A stretch of DNA of 64,000 nucleotides, from assembly GCA_010015745.1 (NCBI GenBank), contig ML978284.1:20364-84363 (forward strand), given 5' to 3'. A program made the position numbers and the translations under genes. Within the stretch, counting starts at the first letter, position 1. Every line of letters starts with the position of its first letter. Below the pieces are notes generated by a model that ran no database searches, had not been told where the DNA came from, and worked only from the letters and a program-made list of their open reading frames with translations. Origin of the DNA: Setomelanomma holmii. Taxonomy: Eukaryota > Ascomycota > Dothideomycetes > Pleosporales > Phaeosphaeriaceae. This document shows positions 24,671-36,388 of this stretch, in pieces.

Positions 24671-25871
24671 TCATAGCTTCCGACGACTATACGCCCAATA
24701 TGCCTTCATGGGTAATTTCCAATCCACCTTCCTCAGATTCGCATCGAAGATGTCGAAGTCTGCTTTCTGCAGCCTGTCCAGCCACGACTGTGTCGCTAGA
24801 CTCGGCATGAACACGCCAAAAGCTTGCTCTACCTCGGCAAGCTTCTCAGATTGACCAGCGTCCAGTTGCTGCGCACTATATTGATGTTCCTCCTCGTTCT
24901 GGTGCTCAAAGTCGTGGCCAAGCGTTCCTTCTGACCGCAGTTTCGACAACATCTCGCGCGCTGTGATGAGGTGATCGTTTGCTCGTGTTGCGACCGTGAA
25001 GATGGCATCGCGCAAGCCTGGAGCCGAGGCACCCTGCCTGAAGACGTCTTCTTCCCGAACATTTGCTTCGGCCATGACGTCCAGTGGCAGAAGCACGGCG
25101 CCCTGTGTGGGACCTGATTGTCCTGTCAAAGCGTTGCTCGTGCCTAACGGCTGCTGTGGTGGGAATGCGATCAGCGGTATGCCTCGTAGCACCGCAGCGA
25201 TACCCATGGCTTTTCCTATGTGTGAAGCAATATGATCCGTCGTGAGCGAAGCCTGAGGCAGAGCTGACAGCGTGAGATACAACATGGTCGAGTATGTGTT
25301 CTCTGCGTAGCTTTCCAGTGCACTTAGTGTGGGGTATGGTGGATTGCTAAGGTGCTGTTCGCGGGTGTTGATGATGCGGTGGAACCAGTTCTTGCTCAGT
25401 CGCGCCTTCCCTCCCGATCGCTCATGCAAGTCCCCAGCCGCTCTTGCCAAAAGTATAGCGACTGGCTCTTTTGGTGGTGAGCCTGCCAGCGCTTTTGTTA
25501 CGGTGTCGCGCCAGAACTGCATGCGCATCATGCCGATTGTGGGTGTGCTCGTCGTGTCTGCCACGCGGGCGACGTCCACATTGAAGGCACGGATTGCGAT
25601 GTATGCATCACGAGAGGACTGCGGTATGAAGGTTTGGAGGATGTGGGAAGGCACATCATATGTTCTGTAATCGTCATTATTGTGCAATGACTGGATGGCG
25701 ATTCTCATACCTCACGAGGTTCGCGCAATATGATCTTGCACGGCTGACCTCATCTTCCGAGGGCCGTGCAGCATCTTGCAAGCATCGCGTGGAGTGGAAT
25801 TGTCTCCGCCGAGGTCGTGCTGAAGCATGTAACCGCCGCAGAGGTAGTGTGGAGACTGTGAATGGTCGCAT
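24671..25871 (-). CDS. NDUFAF6-like squalene/phytoene synthase-family protein (mitochondrial complex I assembly)
   Basis: Exons 25711-25871 and 24671-25664, with a 46-nt intron, encode 384 aa. The N-terminus is rich in Arg, Ser and hydroxylated residues without acids (first 30 residues), as in mitochondrial presequences. The body shows the trans-isoprenyl synthase-like fold of the SQS/PSY superfamily: SYCANLVR near residue 47, AYIAIRAFNVDVARVAD, and MRMQFWRDTV, the segments shared with NDUFAF6. The typical catalytic DxxxD aspartate clusters of true phytoene or squalene synthases are not apparent. The protein therefore fits the non-enzymatic assembly-factor branch that helps insert ND1 into complex I. 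A 278-bp divergent promoter separates it from RAD5. Start: a TTG lies directly upstream, but the ATG at 25871 is the natural choice. Confidence 0.85.
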
Positions 25872-26149
25872 CAAAAGTTTTGCGAACTCGCGAAAGCAGT
25901 GCTCTATGCGACAACGATAGGCCAGGCGTCAATGGCAAATTAGATGATGCGCTTGAAGTCTCTTGAGAAAATGCTTTGAAGTGTATCTTCCGTAGGGCTG
26001 AAGTCAGCCACAAAATGTGGATGGTGACTGGTGGGTGGATGACGCTATCATGTCGATCCCGTGAAAGCGCGTTCTGGCGTTCCGACGCGTCGAGCCTCAC
26101 AATGCCATGCTCTACTTGCACCACCATCAAGCACCGCCACTACTACGCT

Positions 26150-29100
26150 ATGGAGTCTCCTCACCCAGAAGAGAGGCCCCTCAAAAAGCGCCGCTTCTTC
26201 ACCGAAGATTCATCGCCAGCTCAAGTACGTACGAAACGACCATCTCCTCGTCCGCAGACCCCGCCACCAACAATCGACGACAATGAGCCAGCACAGTCGG
26301 ACAGTAACGGGACGGAGAATGGAGCATCGATGGATGGATTCGATGTCGGCATGCTCCAGGCAGTTGTGGGAGAACTCTCCTTGCCCACACTGCAAAAGCT
26401 GAAAGATGTGAGCGGGAATAATGTCGAGAGAGGTAGCTACACATATTGCGCTATATGAAGGTCTAGTCTGACTCTGCTCAGCAATCAACCTGTACCTTGA
26501 CGGCTCATGGAACTCGGCCCCAGTACAGGCACCTGCGCCAATCTTCCAGAAACGCCTTCCGACGCAGACTACCATGGTGAACATTCTCAAGCGCACCAAG
26601 TCTGAAGTATCAAACGCTTCCACACAAGGATCGGGCGCCTCGACACCAGCCATACTGCGCGAGATGCCCGCAAAGCGATACATTGGCTCATTCGGAGTCA
26701 TCGGATGGGCAACGAAAAGCGGCTCGGGCATGCTGAGGCACAATGAGAGGATTGGCGTCGAGCGCGTGAAGAAACAGCCCAAGCTGAACAAAGCCAAGAA
26801 GGTCGTCAATCTCAAGAACCCCGATTCCTTGGTCAGATTCACAAACGAAAAGGGCGAGGAGGTGGGAAGGCTGGAGAATGATTCCGCAGCCTGGATAGCA
26901 CCACTAATCGACCAGAAGGTGTGCTCCTTCGAGGGTGCAGTTGTGTACACACCCGACCGGATACGGACTGGCGATACTGTCTATCTGCAATTGCGCGGCT
27001 ACCTGCTACGGAGCGCTTTCGACAAGCGAAAGTTTACCAAGCCGGAGGACAATCGAGAGGTCAGTCTCTTTGAAGAAAAGGAGACGTCCGACGAACGAGA
27101 CCTTCGTATGCGGCAAATTGGCATGGTCAAGCTTTTCGAGCAGCTCAGCCTCAACCCCACGCGGCAGAATGAGACGACAGAGAAGCACAAACGCCAGGGG
27201 CTACTGCAAGCTGCAGAGAGCGCGGAGAAAGAAAAGAAGGCCAAGGCGGAGAATGGCACACCGGCGGAGCCTGGATCGTCTCCGCCACTCGAGGAAGCCG
27301 AAGACGGAAAGGAGCTCGAGCAAGACCAGCTTGACTCGCTTTACAAGAAAGCACAGTCGTTTGACTTCGATACTCCGACCCTCGAGCCTGCGAGCACTTT
27401 TCAAATGGATCTCCGCAAGTACCAAAAGCAGGCACTATTCTGGATGGTCGGGAAAGAAAAAGACGAGTCATTAGAAGGCAAAGAAGCGTCAATGCATCCA
27501 CTTTGGGAAGAATACCAGTGGCCAACCCATGACTCCGAAAATGAAGCACTCCTGGTGATTGAGGATCAATCCATGTTCTATGTCAATCCTTACTCGGGCG
27601 AGCTGTCCCTTGAGTTTCCCAGGCAGGAACAGAACTGCCTGGGAGGCATATTGGCTGATGAGATGGGCCTTGGTAAGACGATCGAGATGCTCAGCTTGAT
27701 ACACACCCATCGCACGGAGCTTCCTGAAGACGAGGCGTCTACGACTATGAAGGCCCTGCCACCATTGCAGAAGAACAGCGCTGCTGTCGAGCCTGCTCCA
27801 TATACTACTTTGGTGGTGGCGCCCATGTCACTGCTCGCGCAATGGCACAGCGAAGCGGAGAAAGCATCGAAAGAAGGCACACTGAAAGCAATGGTCTACT
27901 ATGGCGCTGATAAGGCTGTGAATTTGCAGAAGCTGTGCTGCGCATCGAACCGGGCCAACGCACCTAATGTCATAATCACAAGCTATGGCACGGTGCTGTC
28001 TGAGTTCAATCAGGTGGCGGCACAAGACGGCAATCGCGGTTCGCATGGCGGCGTGTTCTCGCTCGATTACTTCCGCATCATCCTTGACGAGGCGCACTTC
28101 ATCAAGAATAGACAGTCGAAAACAGCAAAGGCTTGCTACGAGCTTTATGCAAGGCATCGCTGGGTTCTGACTGGTACGCCTATCGTAAACCGACTTGAGG
28201 ATCTCTTCAGCTTGGTGCGCTTCCTCAAGGTAGAGCCTTGGAGCAATTTCTCGTTCTGGAAGACTTTCATCACGGTACCGTTCGAGTCGGGCGACTTCAT
28301 TCGGGCCCTGGATGTCGTTCAAACCGTGCTCGAGCCGCTCGTGCTGCGGCGTACCAAGGACATGAAGACCCCTAATGGCGAGGCTCTTGTACCACTACCA
28401 CCACGCACAATAGACGTTGAGCGGATCGTCCTTTCGCAAGACGAACGAGATGTCTATGACCACATCTTCACGCGCGCAAAGAGCGTGTTTGCTGCTAATG
28501 CCGAAGCTGGGACACTGCTCAAATCGTACACCACAATTTTTGCACAAATTCTACGTCTCCGGCAGTCCTGTTGTCATCCAATTCTTACGCGCAAAGCCAA
28601 CATTGTCGCGGACGAGGAGGATGCATCACTCGCTTCAGATCTTGCCAACGGCCTCGCAGACGACATGGATCTCGGCAGTCTCATTGAGCGCTTCACAGCG
28701 GAAGGTGACCAAGACGTTAATAAGTTCGGTGCCCATGTCTTGAAGCAGATCCAAGATGAAGCAGAGGCAGAATGTCCAATATGCTCAGAAGAGCCAATGA
28801 TCGATCAGGCTGTTACCGGTTGCTGGCACTCGGCCTGCAAAGAGTGCTTGCTCAACTACATCAACCATCAGCGCGACAAGGGCGAAGTACCACGCTGCTT
28901 CAGTTGTCGCGAACCCGTTAACGCCCGCGACGTGTTCGAAGTAGTTCGGCACGACCACGTTGCCGACGAGCCCGACCACGCCTTCAAGCCCGAAGACACC
29001 GCACCATCGGCAACACAAACTCCACGCATCAGTCTCCGCCGCATCGGCCTCACCGGCTCCGCCAAAACCCAAGCCCTCCTAACCCACCTCAAACGCATCC

Positions 29101-29640
29101 GCCGCGAAGACAAAACCACAAAATCAGTCGTCTTCTCACAATTCACTTCCTTCCTCGACCTCATCGAACCCGCCCTAACACGCGACCACATCCCCTTCCT
29201 GCGCTTCGATGGCTCACTTAGTCAGAAGACGCGCGCACATATCCTCACCGAGTTCACCGCGAGCGCGAAACCGTACGTCCTGCTGCTCAGTCTGCGCGCC
29301 GGTGGCGTCGGCTTGAATTTAACCTGCGCGCGGAATGTGTTCATGATGGATCCGTGGTGGAGTTTTGCGGTCGAGGCGCAGGCGATTGATCGCGTGCATC
29401 GGATGGGGCAGGAGAGGGAGGTCAAGGTGGTGAGGTTCGTGGTGGAGGAGAGTATTGAGGAGAAGATGTTGAGGATTCAGGAGAGGAAGAAGTTTATGTA
29501 AGTCCAAGGCAAAGTGTAAAGTGTTGGTTGGGCGTGTGTGGAGATGCTAACGTGTGTGTAGTGCGAGTTCGCTGGGTATGATGAGTGATGAGGAGAAGCG
29601 TGTGCAGCGGATTGAGGATATTAAGGAGTTACTTAGTTAA
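26150..29640 (+). CDS. rad5: DNA repair protein Rad5 (SWI/SNF ATPase and RING E3 ligase)
   Basis: Exons 26150-26432, 26482-29497 and 29562-29640 (introns 49 and 64 nt) encode 1125 aa. After a disordered N-terminus and a UBA-like stretch, a HIRAN domain starts near residue 160 (KRYIGSFGVIGWATKSG). The SNF2 ATPase follows: Walker A DEMGLGKT near 490, DEAH box near 630, and helicase C-lobe motifs (VVFSQFTSFLDL, LLSLRAGGVGLNLT). A C3HC4 RING (CPIC... CWHSAC... CFSC) sits between the lobes near 857-905, as in Rad5/HLTF. The family polyubiquitinates PCNA with Mms2-Ubc13 and reverses stalled forks in error-free damage tolerance. Length and domain order are complete. The ATG was chosen over an in-frame upstream ATG because MESPHPEERP matches the usual start. 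Confidence 0.95.
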
Positions 29641-29962
29641 AGTATTTCGAGTTCCGGTTCTTGTGTGTATCGCATGTTCGTCGAACATCGGGATCAAAGA
29701 AAAAGATAGAAAAGCATAGCAACTTCAGCTTGCATACATCGGCGCATCATCAAAGGTCACACGGCATCTCGGTCTACAGTTACGGAGCATATAAGTCGTT
29801 ATCCACACACGGGTATATCGTTGTGTTCAGTAGGAGTTTCCCAGCGATTGTAATATACAACCCCTGTCGTCGCGTTCCATTCTTCATTTCTCTGCCGATT
29901 GCTCGGTCAATGCTATATAAGATCAATTTCCTTTGACGTGTTCCCATCATTGGATATCGAAA
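29641..29962. other. 3' flank of RAD5
   Basis: Nothing beyond an A/T-rich 3' flank is seen before the first tRNA-like element. Confidence 0.3.
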
Positions 29963-30093
29963 GGGCACAAGGTCTAAGGAACAAGTCTCCGGACGAAAAG
30001 CTTCCGAATGGCAAGGCACTTCTTACCGCAAGGGGCAACATGCTTGACTGCTAGATGCTCGAGAGAAATGCGGGTTCGAGTCGCGCTGTGTCC
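29963..30093 (+). repeat. tRNA-like element 1 (long, non-canonical)
   Basis: The 5' seven bases GGGCACA pair fully with the 3' TGTGTCC (one G-T). A D-arm-like GTCT and an intact-looking B box (GGTTCGAGTCG) inside a T-arm are present. At 131 bp it is far longer than a tRNA, and the middle does not fold into an obvious anticodon arm. It could be a tRNA pseudogene, a tRNA with a large intron, or a tRNA-derived repeat. Confidence 0.5.
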
Positions 30094-30288
30094 ATATTTT
30101 TAGTTCTTTGTTTTGGGAGTGAGAGGCGATGCGTCGATAAATGTTTACCTAGCGGTAAGTTTGTTCCAAGACCGCTGGTACATTGAGCAAACACTTTTGC
30201 CCCACGGCTCTCACTTTGCTACCCTACATCTGGATTCACATCCGTCATATATTGTTGTAGTCCTAACTTTCATATCAGCGAATCTCAA

Positions 30289-30410
30289 GGGCATGTGGTG
30301 TAAACGGCGAAACAACTCACGGGCTAACCGAGAAGGTGTGGAAGCCGGGGGAAAAGACGCTCCGCAGGGCCCTGCAATGGAGAGATGCGGGTTCGAATCA
30401 CGCCATGTCC
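30289..30410 (+). repeat. tRNA-like element 2 (long, non-canonical)
   Basis: Acceptor-like ends GGGCATG and CATGTCC pair over seven bases. The A-box region reads TGGTGTAAACGG and the B box GGTTCGAATCA. Length is 122 bp. The bases just 5' of it match those before element 3, showing that the two copies share flank as well as body. Confidence 0.55.
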
Positions 30411-30608
30411 ATAACCTTTTGCCCTTCTCTTTTGACAGTGACTAATGATCCCTCCGACGCAACTACGGCGCGAGTTTGCGACATTTTGCCGCTCATTCGT
30501 TTTGCAAACATTCTCGATTTGTACTTTTTACTTTCTTAAATGCCAAGCATCTCTAGAACTATCTACATATATGCTTTAAACGACGGCTTTCTCATCAGCA
30601 AATTTCAA

Positions 30609-30723
30609 GGGCATGTGGTCTAGTCAGCGAGGCATGGGTCTACAGAGTAGTAGACCAGATACGTGCACTTGCTGTTGGAACAGGCGCACCGATTGAGATG
30701 CGGGTTCGAATCTCGCCATGTCC
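30609..30723 (+). repeat. tRNA-like element 3 (long, non-canonical)
   Basis: Ends GGGCATG/CATGTCC pair, the D-arm GTCT...AGGC pairs, and the T-arm GCGGG/CTCGC pairs around TTCGAAT. The 115-bp body holds a perfect seven-base-pair hairpin (GGTCTAC/GTAGACC) and a second hairpin with stem CTGTT/AACAG, in the places of the anticodon and variable arms. It is the best folded of the six. Confidence 0.6.
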
Positions 30724-30927
30724 AGTATCGTCGATATTTGGCTCCCTTTCATCTCTTTCTTTTTGCTTGCACTGATGCGAACGACAAACCGGTGACGTCT
30801 CACCCATGACCCATGCATCAGAGTTCGGTGTGTCCCCTTCAACACAGTGAGTAATTTGTAGTCGTCAACACAGATATATTCATCAGGCCTTTGGTATGTA
30901 CAAGTACATGATCTTGTCACACACCCA

Positions 30928-32824
30928 TTACACCTTCTCTGCACCCTCGACATGCGCCACACCATCCAACTTGCCCATGTGTTGCAACCTCTTCGCCACA
31001 TTATTATGTAGATACTTATCCATATCCGGGATAAAGCAGCATGCTACAATCAACAACACTGAAAACGGAATCGTCGCGTAGAACACATAATGGAACGTTC
31101 GTACGTAGGCATCTCTCACCGCAATGCCGGTCGCCGCAATGATTTGCGTATTGATCCCCGGAACAGCGGTGAAGTTGCCGAGCGTGAGGCCTTGGAAGAG
31201 AGCTGGGAGACTGGACGCAGGCAAGCCGGCGTTCGTGGCTGCGGGCGTGACCATGCTCGGGATGAACTGCGCGGATTTGTTCGTCAAGATGGAGACGTAA
31301 ATCGCCTGCGCAACCGCACCACCTAGCGCGCGGATCGATCCGAGGACACCAGTCGCAAGCCCGATATCCTGCGGTTCAATCACCAGCGTCACACCCGGGA
31401 ACGTAATGTTATCAATCCAGCCAATCACAAAGCACCCAAGCACCCCCATCGTGATAACAAACGTATGCGTATCCGGTCCCAAGGCCGCAAGACTGCCTAC
31501 AAAAGCAGTAGCCAGGACAGCAAGGGTGATGCACTGCCATTTGACCTTGGGAAGGTAGGATAGCGCAAGGCCGCCGACGAATTGCCCGAGTAAGACGCCG
31601 CCGCCGACGACGCTGGATTGCCAGCCTACGGCGATGACGTCGGGAGTGTATACCGTGGTGATGAGCGTGGGCCATACGATGGTCATGGAGTAGTAGACCA
31701 TGGCGCCGATGCAGGCGGCGACGACAATGGCGACGAAGCCGACGTCTTTGAAGAGGCGGGGTGGCATGAGGGGGATGGTGTGGCAGAGGTATTGCTCTGT
31801 ATATATGTTAGCAAGGGCATCGATGGGAGAGCTCTGAGACGGGTTGGTTACGTACCATATAGTCCGAATGCGAATAGTGTGAAGATGCCGATGATGATGG
31901 TGCAGAGGACGTGTGCGCTTGTCCAGGGATATACTTGGCCGCCCCAGCTTACGCCGATGAGGAAGAGGACACAGCCTGCGATAAACAGGAAGATGCCAAC
32001 GAAGTCGAGTTCCTTGAAGGCTTGCCACTTGGTCTTGCCGTTGACGTGGAGTTGATTGTATGTTGGCGGGTGGTAGAGGAACTGGTACAGGGCGATGGTG
32101 ATCACACCGAAGATGATGCCGAGGTAGTAACTCCAGCGCCATCCTGCGGCGGTGCTGTCGATGAACTTGCGAGCGATGATTGGACCGAAGACGGCGAAGG
32201 GTAAGCTGGACATGAAGACGAGTGTCACAATTGGACCTCTCTGCTTGTTTGGGACAAGTTCACCGAGAACGATTCCAAACGAGAGTTGGCCGGCTGCTGC
32301 GACGCCGTTGCAGGCATTGGCTGCGATCAGAGTTTCGATGCTGTGTGCTGTTGCGCCGACGATATTTCCGACAATACTGAGCACGGTCGTCCCGATAACC
32401 ATCCATTTGCGCCCGAAGATCTGTAAGATATTAGTCAAGTAGCAAATCAACTGAGACCAAAACTTACATCAGAAAGACGTCCTACGAGTAGGAACCCGAC
32501 TGCGGATCCAAGAATCCAGACTGTGCCTACCCATCCAAGATTTGGCGAGGGACCAATGTCCTGGTTGATCAAGGCCAAAGTATTCGCGGGAAGAACCCAT
32601 CCTAGGTACGCGCAGATGCTACCCGTGCAAACAGCGATGACTGTGCCGATAAAATTGACGCTACGAAAGTATCCTTTTGGCATATCCGCCAGTTCACCAC
32701 CAATGGCGTGCGTGTCGACCATGTCGACAGTGCCATCGGTGTGAACTTGCTTGATGGCTTCGACGTGCTCGGTCGAAGATGCCGAGTCAACCTTCTCCGC
32801 CGCCATCTTTCCGTCGTGGCTCAT
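30928..32824 (-). CDS. MFS transporter, TRI12/trichothecene-efflux type
   Basis: Exons 32468-32824, 31856-32420 and 30928-31796 (introns 47 and 59 nt) encode 596 aa. The first membrane helix follows a 50-residue cytosolic N-terminus. The segment GRLSDIFGRKWM spans the first junction and is the MFS loop 2-3 motif (G-x-x-x-D-x-x-G-R-K). Fourteen hydrophobic segments are countable, as in DHA2/TRI12 proteins. The family exports toxins, drugs or siderophores by proton antiport at the plasma membrane; the substrate here cannot be told. No biosynthetic backbone gene lies near, so a role in self-protection from an own product is not supported. The ATG at 32824 is preferred to in-frame non-ATG codons upstream. 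Confidence 0.9.
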
Positions 32825-33663
32825 TGAGATAGTGGTTAAGAGAGGAGAGAGGAGAGAGGATTGATGTGGAGTCGTCAAGACCTGCAGAAGGAACGACAAG
32901 GAAGAGGCGGGGATCCTTATATCTACCATGCAGCTGCTTCACGCATCCCAGATCCCACCGTCTGCCTCGCAACGTGGTAAGCGAGAACGTATGAGACCAC
33001 AGAGGCCAGACCGCTCCAATACCCCGGATCGACCACCTGCTCCACGATCCGGGGCACGCGGCGACGGGCTACTGAATGCTTAGACGTGTCCCAGACCACG
33101 ACTTCGGGATGCATATCCTCGTGGAACGTGATGTGGGTTGTGTCATGTACAGTGTGCGGAGGCTGATTGCGCGACTCGCACGAGCCAGGTCAATGTTGCG
33201 ATTCGTCCCACATGCAAACTGCGGGGGAAATGAGGGCTGAGAATCTGGGGTTATAAGGCCCGACACAAGAACACGCAAGCAACCATAAGCAAGTGAATAC
33301 CCGGCACGAAGGATGGACATGCAAGCTGATTGGAGTGGGAGTGATGTGTGGATTCTATTTGTTGCGGTTCTCACTCCGCTGCAGACTCGGATGCTCGCGA
33401 GTCTCGGCTTTGCGTCCGCGTACCGTTATCCGCGGATGCTCGGCTATGCCAGAGCTACAACACGGGAAACGGCATGAGAGATTTGGGCACACGAAAACGT
33501 GGCTGTTGGCTTAACGAGCGACTGAGGTCTGATTATTGTAACGTGTGTGGCGCGTGTATAGCGCGTATTGACATTGTAGCGACAGTGATTTTATCACCAT
33601 ACTGATGCGCGCGTGAGGTGAGCCGCCCATGTGAGTTGAAACCAGCAATTCCAGAATTGTCAT
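32825..33663. other. Intergenic region upstream of MFS gene
   Basis: A purine/pyrimidine-biased GAGAGGAGAGAGGAGAG run just upstream of the MFS start is the only notable pattern. The rest shows no gene. Confidence 0.35.
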
Positions 33664-34440
33664 CTAAAGCAGCAAAGCGAAGACAGCTGCGACTGCTGGG
33701 AAGAAGACGTAGGGCATGGTAGCGAGGGTGATACGCATGCCACCTGCGCCGCTCTTGGATGACTGTTCAGCGGTTGCACTACCAGCAGCTCCAGAAGAGC
33801 TCGTGGTACCTGCTCCATGATCAGCACGGGATGTGGTGTGGACTATCGTGAGCCACTTACCGTCTGCACTAGTAGTGCCTTTGCCTTGCTGTCTTTGCGC
33901 ACAGAAGTCGGTCAATGTAGTGTTTGATGACAAAGTCTGCAGCTTGGTCTGGGCCTTCGAGATCTTCTCCTTCAGCTTATCAACCTCAGTGCTGTTGAGC
34001 GACTTCTTCGAAACCATAGCGTCAAGAGCTGTCGTGTTGCTTGCAAGATTTGCCAACTTTTGCAGCTGCTTCATCTGCTTACACTCCGACACCGTCTTCT
34101 GCTCAGCATCAATCGCTGCACACTCAGTTGTCAAGGTTGTGTTGGACGCCATTGTCTGCAATTTCGTAGTAGCGTCGGTAGCTTTGGTCTTCAGCGCATC
34201 GACTTCGGTAGAATTCAGCTTGCCCTTTGCGACAAGTTCATCGAGTTTGGTCTGATTGGCGGCAAGTTCGGTCAGATGTGTGAGCTTTGCCATTTGCTTG
34301 CAAGCCTGTTTTATGGTATCGGCACCCTTAGTGTGCGTGCCATTGCGGTCCTTGCGCACTTCCAATGAGGTGAAGCCGATGTTAGGGAACGCATACGATG
34401 TTGCCGCGAAGGCGAAGAGAAGAACCTTGAGAGAATGCAT
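33664..34440 (-). CDS. Secreted GPI-anchored protein with two internal Thr/Asn-rich repeats
   Basis: Exons 33861-34440 and 33664-33809 flank a 51-nt intron that divides by three and has no stop; splicing gives 241 aa. A signal peptide (MHSLKVLLFAFAATSYA) opens the protein, and the C-terminus is a hydrophobic GPI-type tail (PYVFFPAVAAVFALLL). Two tandem repeats of about 65 residues each contain a Cys-Lys-Gln-Met start, the sequence LNSTEVD in both, and an N-glycosylation site NTTLT followed by Cys at the end. The repeats look alpha-helical with heptad-like Leu/Ala spacing. I know no named family; a cell-surface or wall role is inferred from anchor and glycosylation sites. Confidence 0.8.
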   Translation of the reverse strand: MHSLKVLLFAFAATSYAFPNIGFTSLEVRKDRNGTHTKGADTIKQACKQMAKLTHLTELAANQTKLDELVAKGKLNSTEVDALKTKATDATTKLQTMASNTTLTTECAAIDAEQKTVSECKQMKQLQKLANLASNTTALDAMVSKKSLNSTEVDKLKEKISKAQTKLQTLSSNTTLTDFCAQRQQGKGTTSADGKWLTIVHTTSRADHGAGTTSSSGAAGSATAEQSSKSGAGGMRITLATMPYVFFPAVAAVFALLL

Positions 34441-35106
34441 CTTGAGCTGGTGAAGAGTGCTTGGTGTAGGTAAAGAACGGAAGTAGTTACAAGAAGGGAA
34501 AAGGTCCTGCCGGTGATACGATAAACTTGAAGTGAAAGAAGAGAAAGAATTGCCTGCAATGCTTGAGTGTTGTTGTGAACCGCTGGAGCTATGAAGCCAC
34601 AACCATAGCCAAGATATACAGCGCGGAGGAGGTACATTCGTAGGCGCCCACGCGGCCTCATTGTCGTGAAACCTCTGCAGAAACCTGAAAGGCTATCAAA
34701 CAAACTCATACAATCGACTCTTGCGAGTGGTGGGGCATGCGCGCAGAATTGCGGCCACTGAGCGATCAACGTCTCCGCTTCCGGTGAACGGTCTGGCATG
34801 CGTGCGAGACAACCATCACGAATGGACTGGTAAGGTCCAGCCGCTGCGGTGTCGTGGTGTGGACTGACGCCTGTCGGCGTTTCATATACCGTCGGATGTT
34901 ATGCAGAGCTAAGCATTGCGTACGCGTCTTGGCATGAGATGTGTTTCAGATCCGCGCTGCCGGTGAACAACACGAAGGAGCCGCCCCCTCGAATTGGGCC
35001 TGAGGCGTCTGGGTGCTCATGCAGGCACCATCATGCGACGACTTCGCTTCGGTAAAGGCGATCAAGTCCTTGTAGTCGCACAGTCCGCCTCTTGCGCCGG
35101 GGGTGC
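34441..35106. other. Intergenic region
   Basis: This is the promoter side of the GPI-repeat gene and the 3' flank of the Nudix pseudogene. Nothing else is supported. Confidence 0.3.
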
Positions 35107-36082
35107 TCAGCGCCTTTTGGAAATAGGAAAAGGCAGACGGCGATGCATTCGCATGCATATTTCCGTGAAATTCTCTTCATTTTCTGGAGTGATGATGTCA
35201 TGTCGAATAAAGAAGTCAATCATGACTACAGCCGAGTTGGGTTTGAAAGTGCCTTTCTGGAGTTCTTTCTAAACCTGTGGAACACTCATACAGTAAAACT
35301 CTTTGACTTCCTCGTCCTTGGGCATCGGAACAATATGTGGTTCAAGCTCGAGATCATACACATCTACCATGTCTGGCATCACCAGACCCTTTTCTGCAAA
35401 GAAGGCGTCGTCTGTCTGGTGGACGTAGGTCAACACACCGCAAGATACCATGTCTCGCTGGACAAGAGACTCAGGCAGGGAAGCTTCCTCGTCTGCTTCA
35501 TGAATGATGGTCTGATGCGGCGACTCTTGAGCTCTAACGCCACCTGCGACAGTGGCGTCTAGCATGCCGTGGTAGGTCTTGACCGAGTAGCTCCTTCGAG
35601 GTACCCAAATTTTCAGGTCGCCTTCCGCCGTCATGGTGTAAGCGGTCAAGTGAGCGCCGCGTGACGTGGTTCCGAACAGCCCGACCGCAAAGCGTTCAAT
35701 CTGGATAGGATATAGAGCGCCGGGTATGCTGAAGTACTCGCTATGTCTTCCGCCAACGATCTGGAATAGGTCTTGCTCGATTATGGCTTCTACTAATTGT
35801 TGGAAAGCTAAGTTGCATTCAGGCGACTTAGTACGAACAGTGCGTGTATCGTGGCTGATCAAGAATTCATTATGCCATGGCATCTTGTCGACGATTGTAG
35901 GGTGCATATATCCATGCGCAAGGGTATCACCTGCAATACACAACTTGTAATATTCAGTGGTCGCATCTGCTGAGTATGAAAAGCTGCTTGCTTTAGTTTT
36001 TGCTTGGTTCGAAAATAATCATTAGTACTCACTTGTCGCATGCCTCAACTATGTCTAGCTAGGATCCGGACGAGTCGGGCAT
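35107..36082 (-). pseudogene. Decayed Nudix/DUF4743 protein gene (YJR142W/thiamine-pyrophosphokinase-related)
   Basis: The main frame, read from about 35970 to 35272, carries segments of the DUF4743-Nudix family: GDTLAHGYMHP, GLFGTTSRGAHLTAYT, IWVPRRS and a Nudix-like helix (E-A-D-E-E-A-S-L). It then meets TAG at 35269-35271, where the family continues KELQKGTFKPNSAVVMIDFF; that continuation is present in the same frame to a TGA at 35107. At the 5' end, ATG at 36080-36082 opens a short frame broken by TAG at 36059-36061, directly followed by LDIVEACD, also family-like. The intron (GTGAGT...CTCAG) between 5' and main parts does not restore phase. Both stops can be read as CAG to TAG changes. 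An active gene with read-through is less likely. Confidence 0.75.
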
Positions 36083-36388
36083 AGTGCATTCCTCGCCTTG
36101 CCGGTATTCAAAGCGCGTGGAGAAAGTCTGTGAGTTTTGGTGGGTGGTGGTGAAATGTGAGAGGACGATGGTTGACGGTGGATTGCCCCTCATTCGCCCG
36201 TCGTTGGTTGTGCCTTCTACTTTGCAGCTCTCCGCAACAGTCTTGCCCTCGCGTCCATGCTTGGTCTCCATGTAGTATCACGTGCGCGTCGATGGCTTAC
36301 TGATGCTCCCTCCAAACACGCTTGCACTGATCTAGTCCTTCAAGTCGAGCACGCCTCTTCACAGTGGCCGACGGATGTCATGCTATGC
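36083..36388. other. Intergenic region
   Basis: This spacer lies between two minus-strand loci. Nothing recognisable is seen. Confidence 0.3.

Noticed and set aside
26210..28322. Several long minus-strand frames under RAD5
   Set aside because: They mirror conserved SNF2 and HIRAN coding sequence and show no independent family likeness.
29963..30723. Three ordinary tRNA genes
   Set aside because: Lengths of 115-131 bp and the lack of a clear anticodon loop do not fit functional standard tRNAs, so they are listed as tRNA-like elements.
35107..36082. Programmed stop-codon read-through in the Nudix gene
   Set aside because: Two separate TAG codons and a phase-breaking 5' intron make decay the simpler reading; no read-through context was evident.
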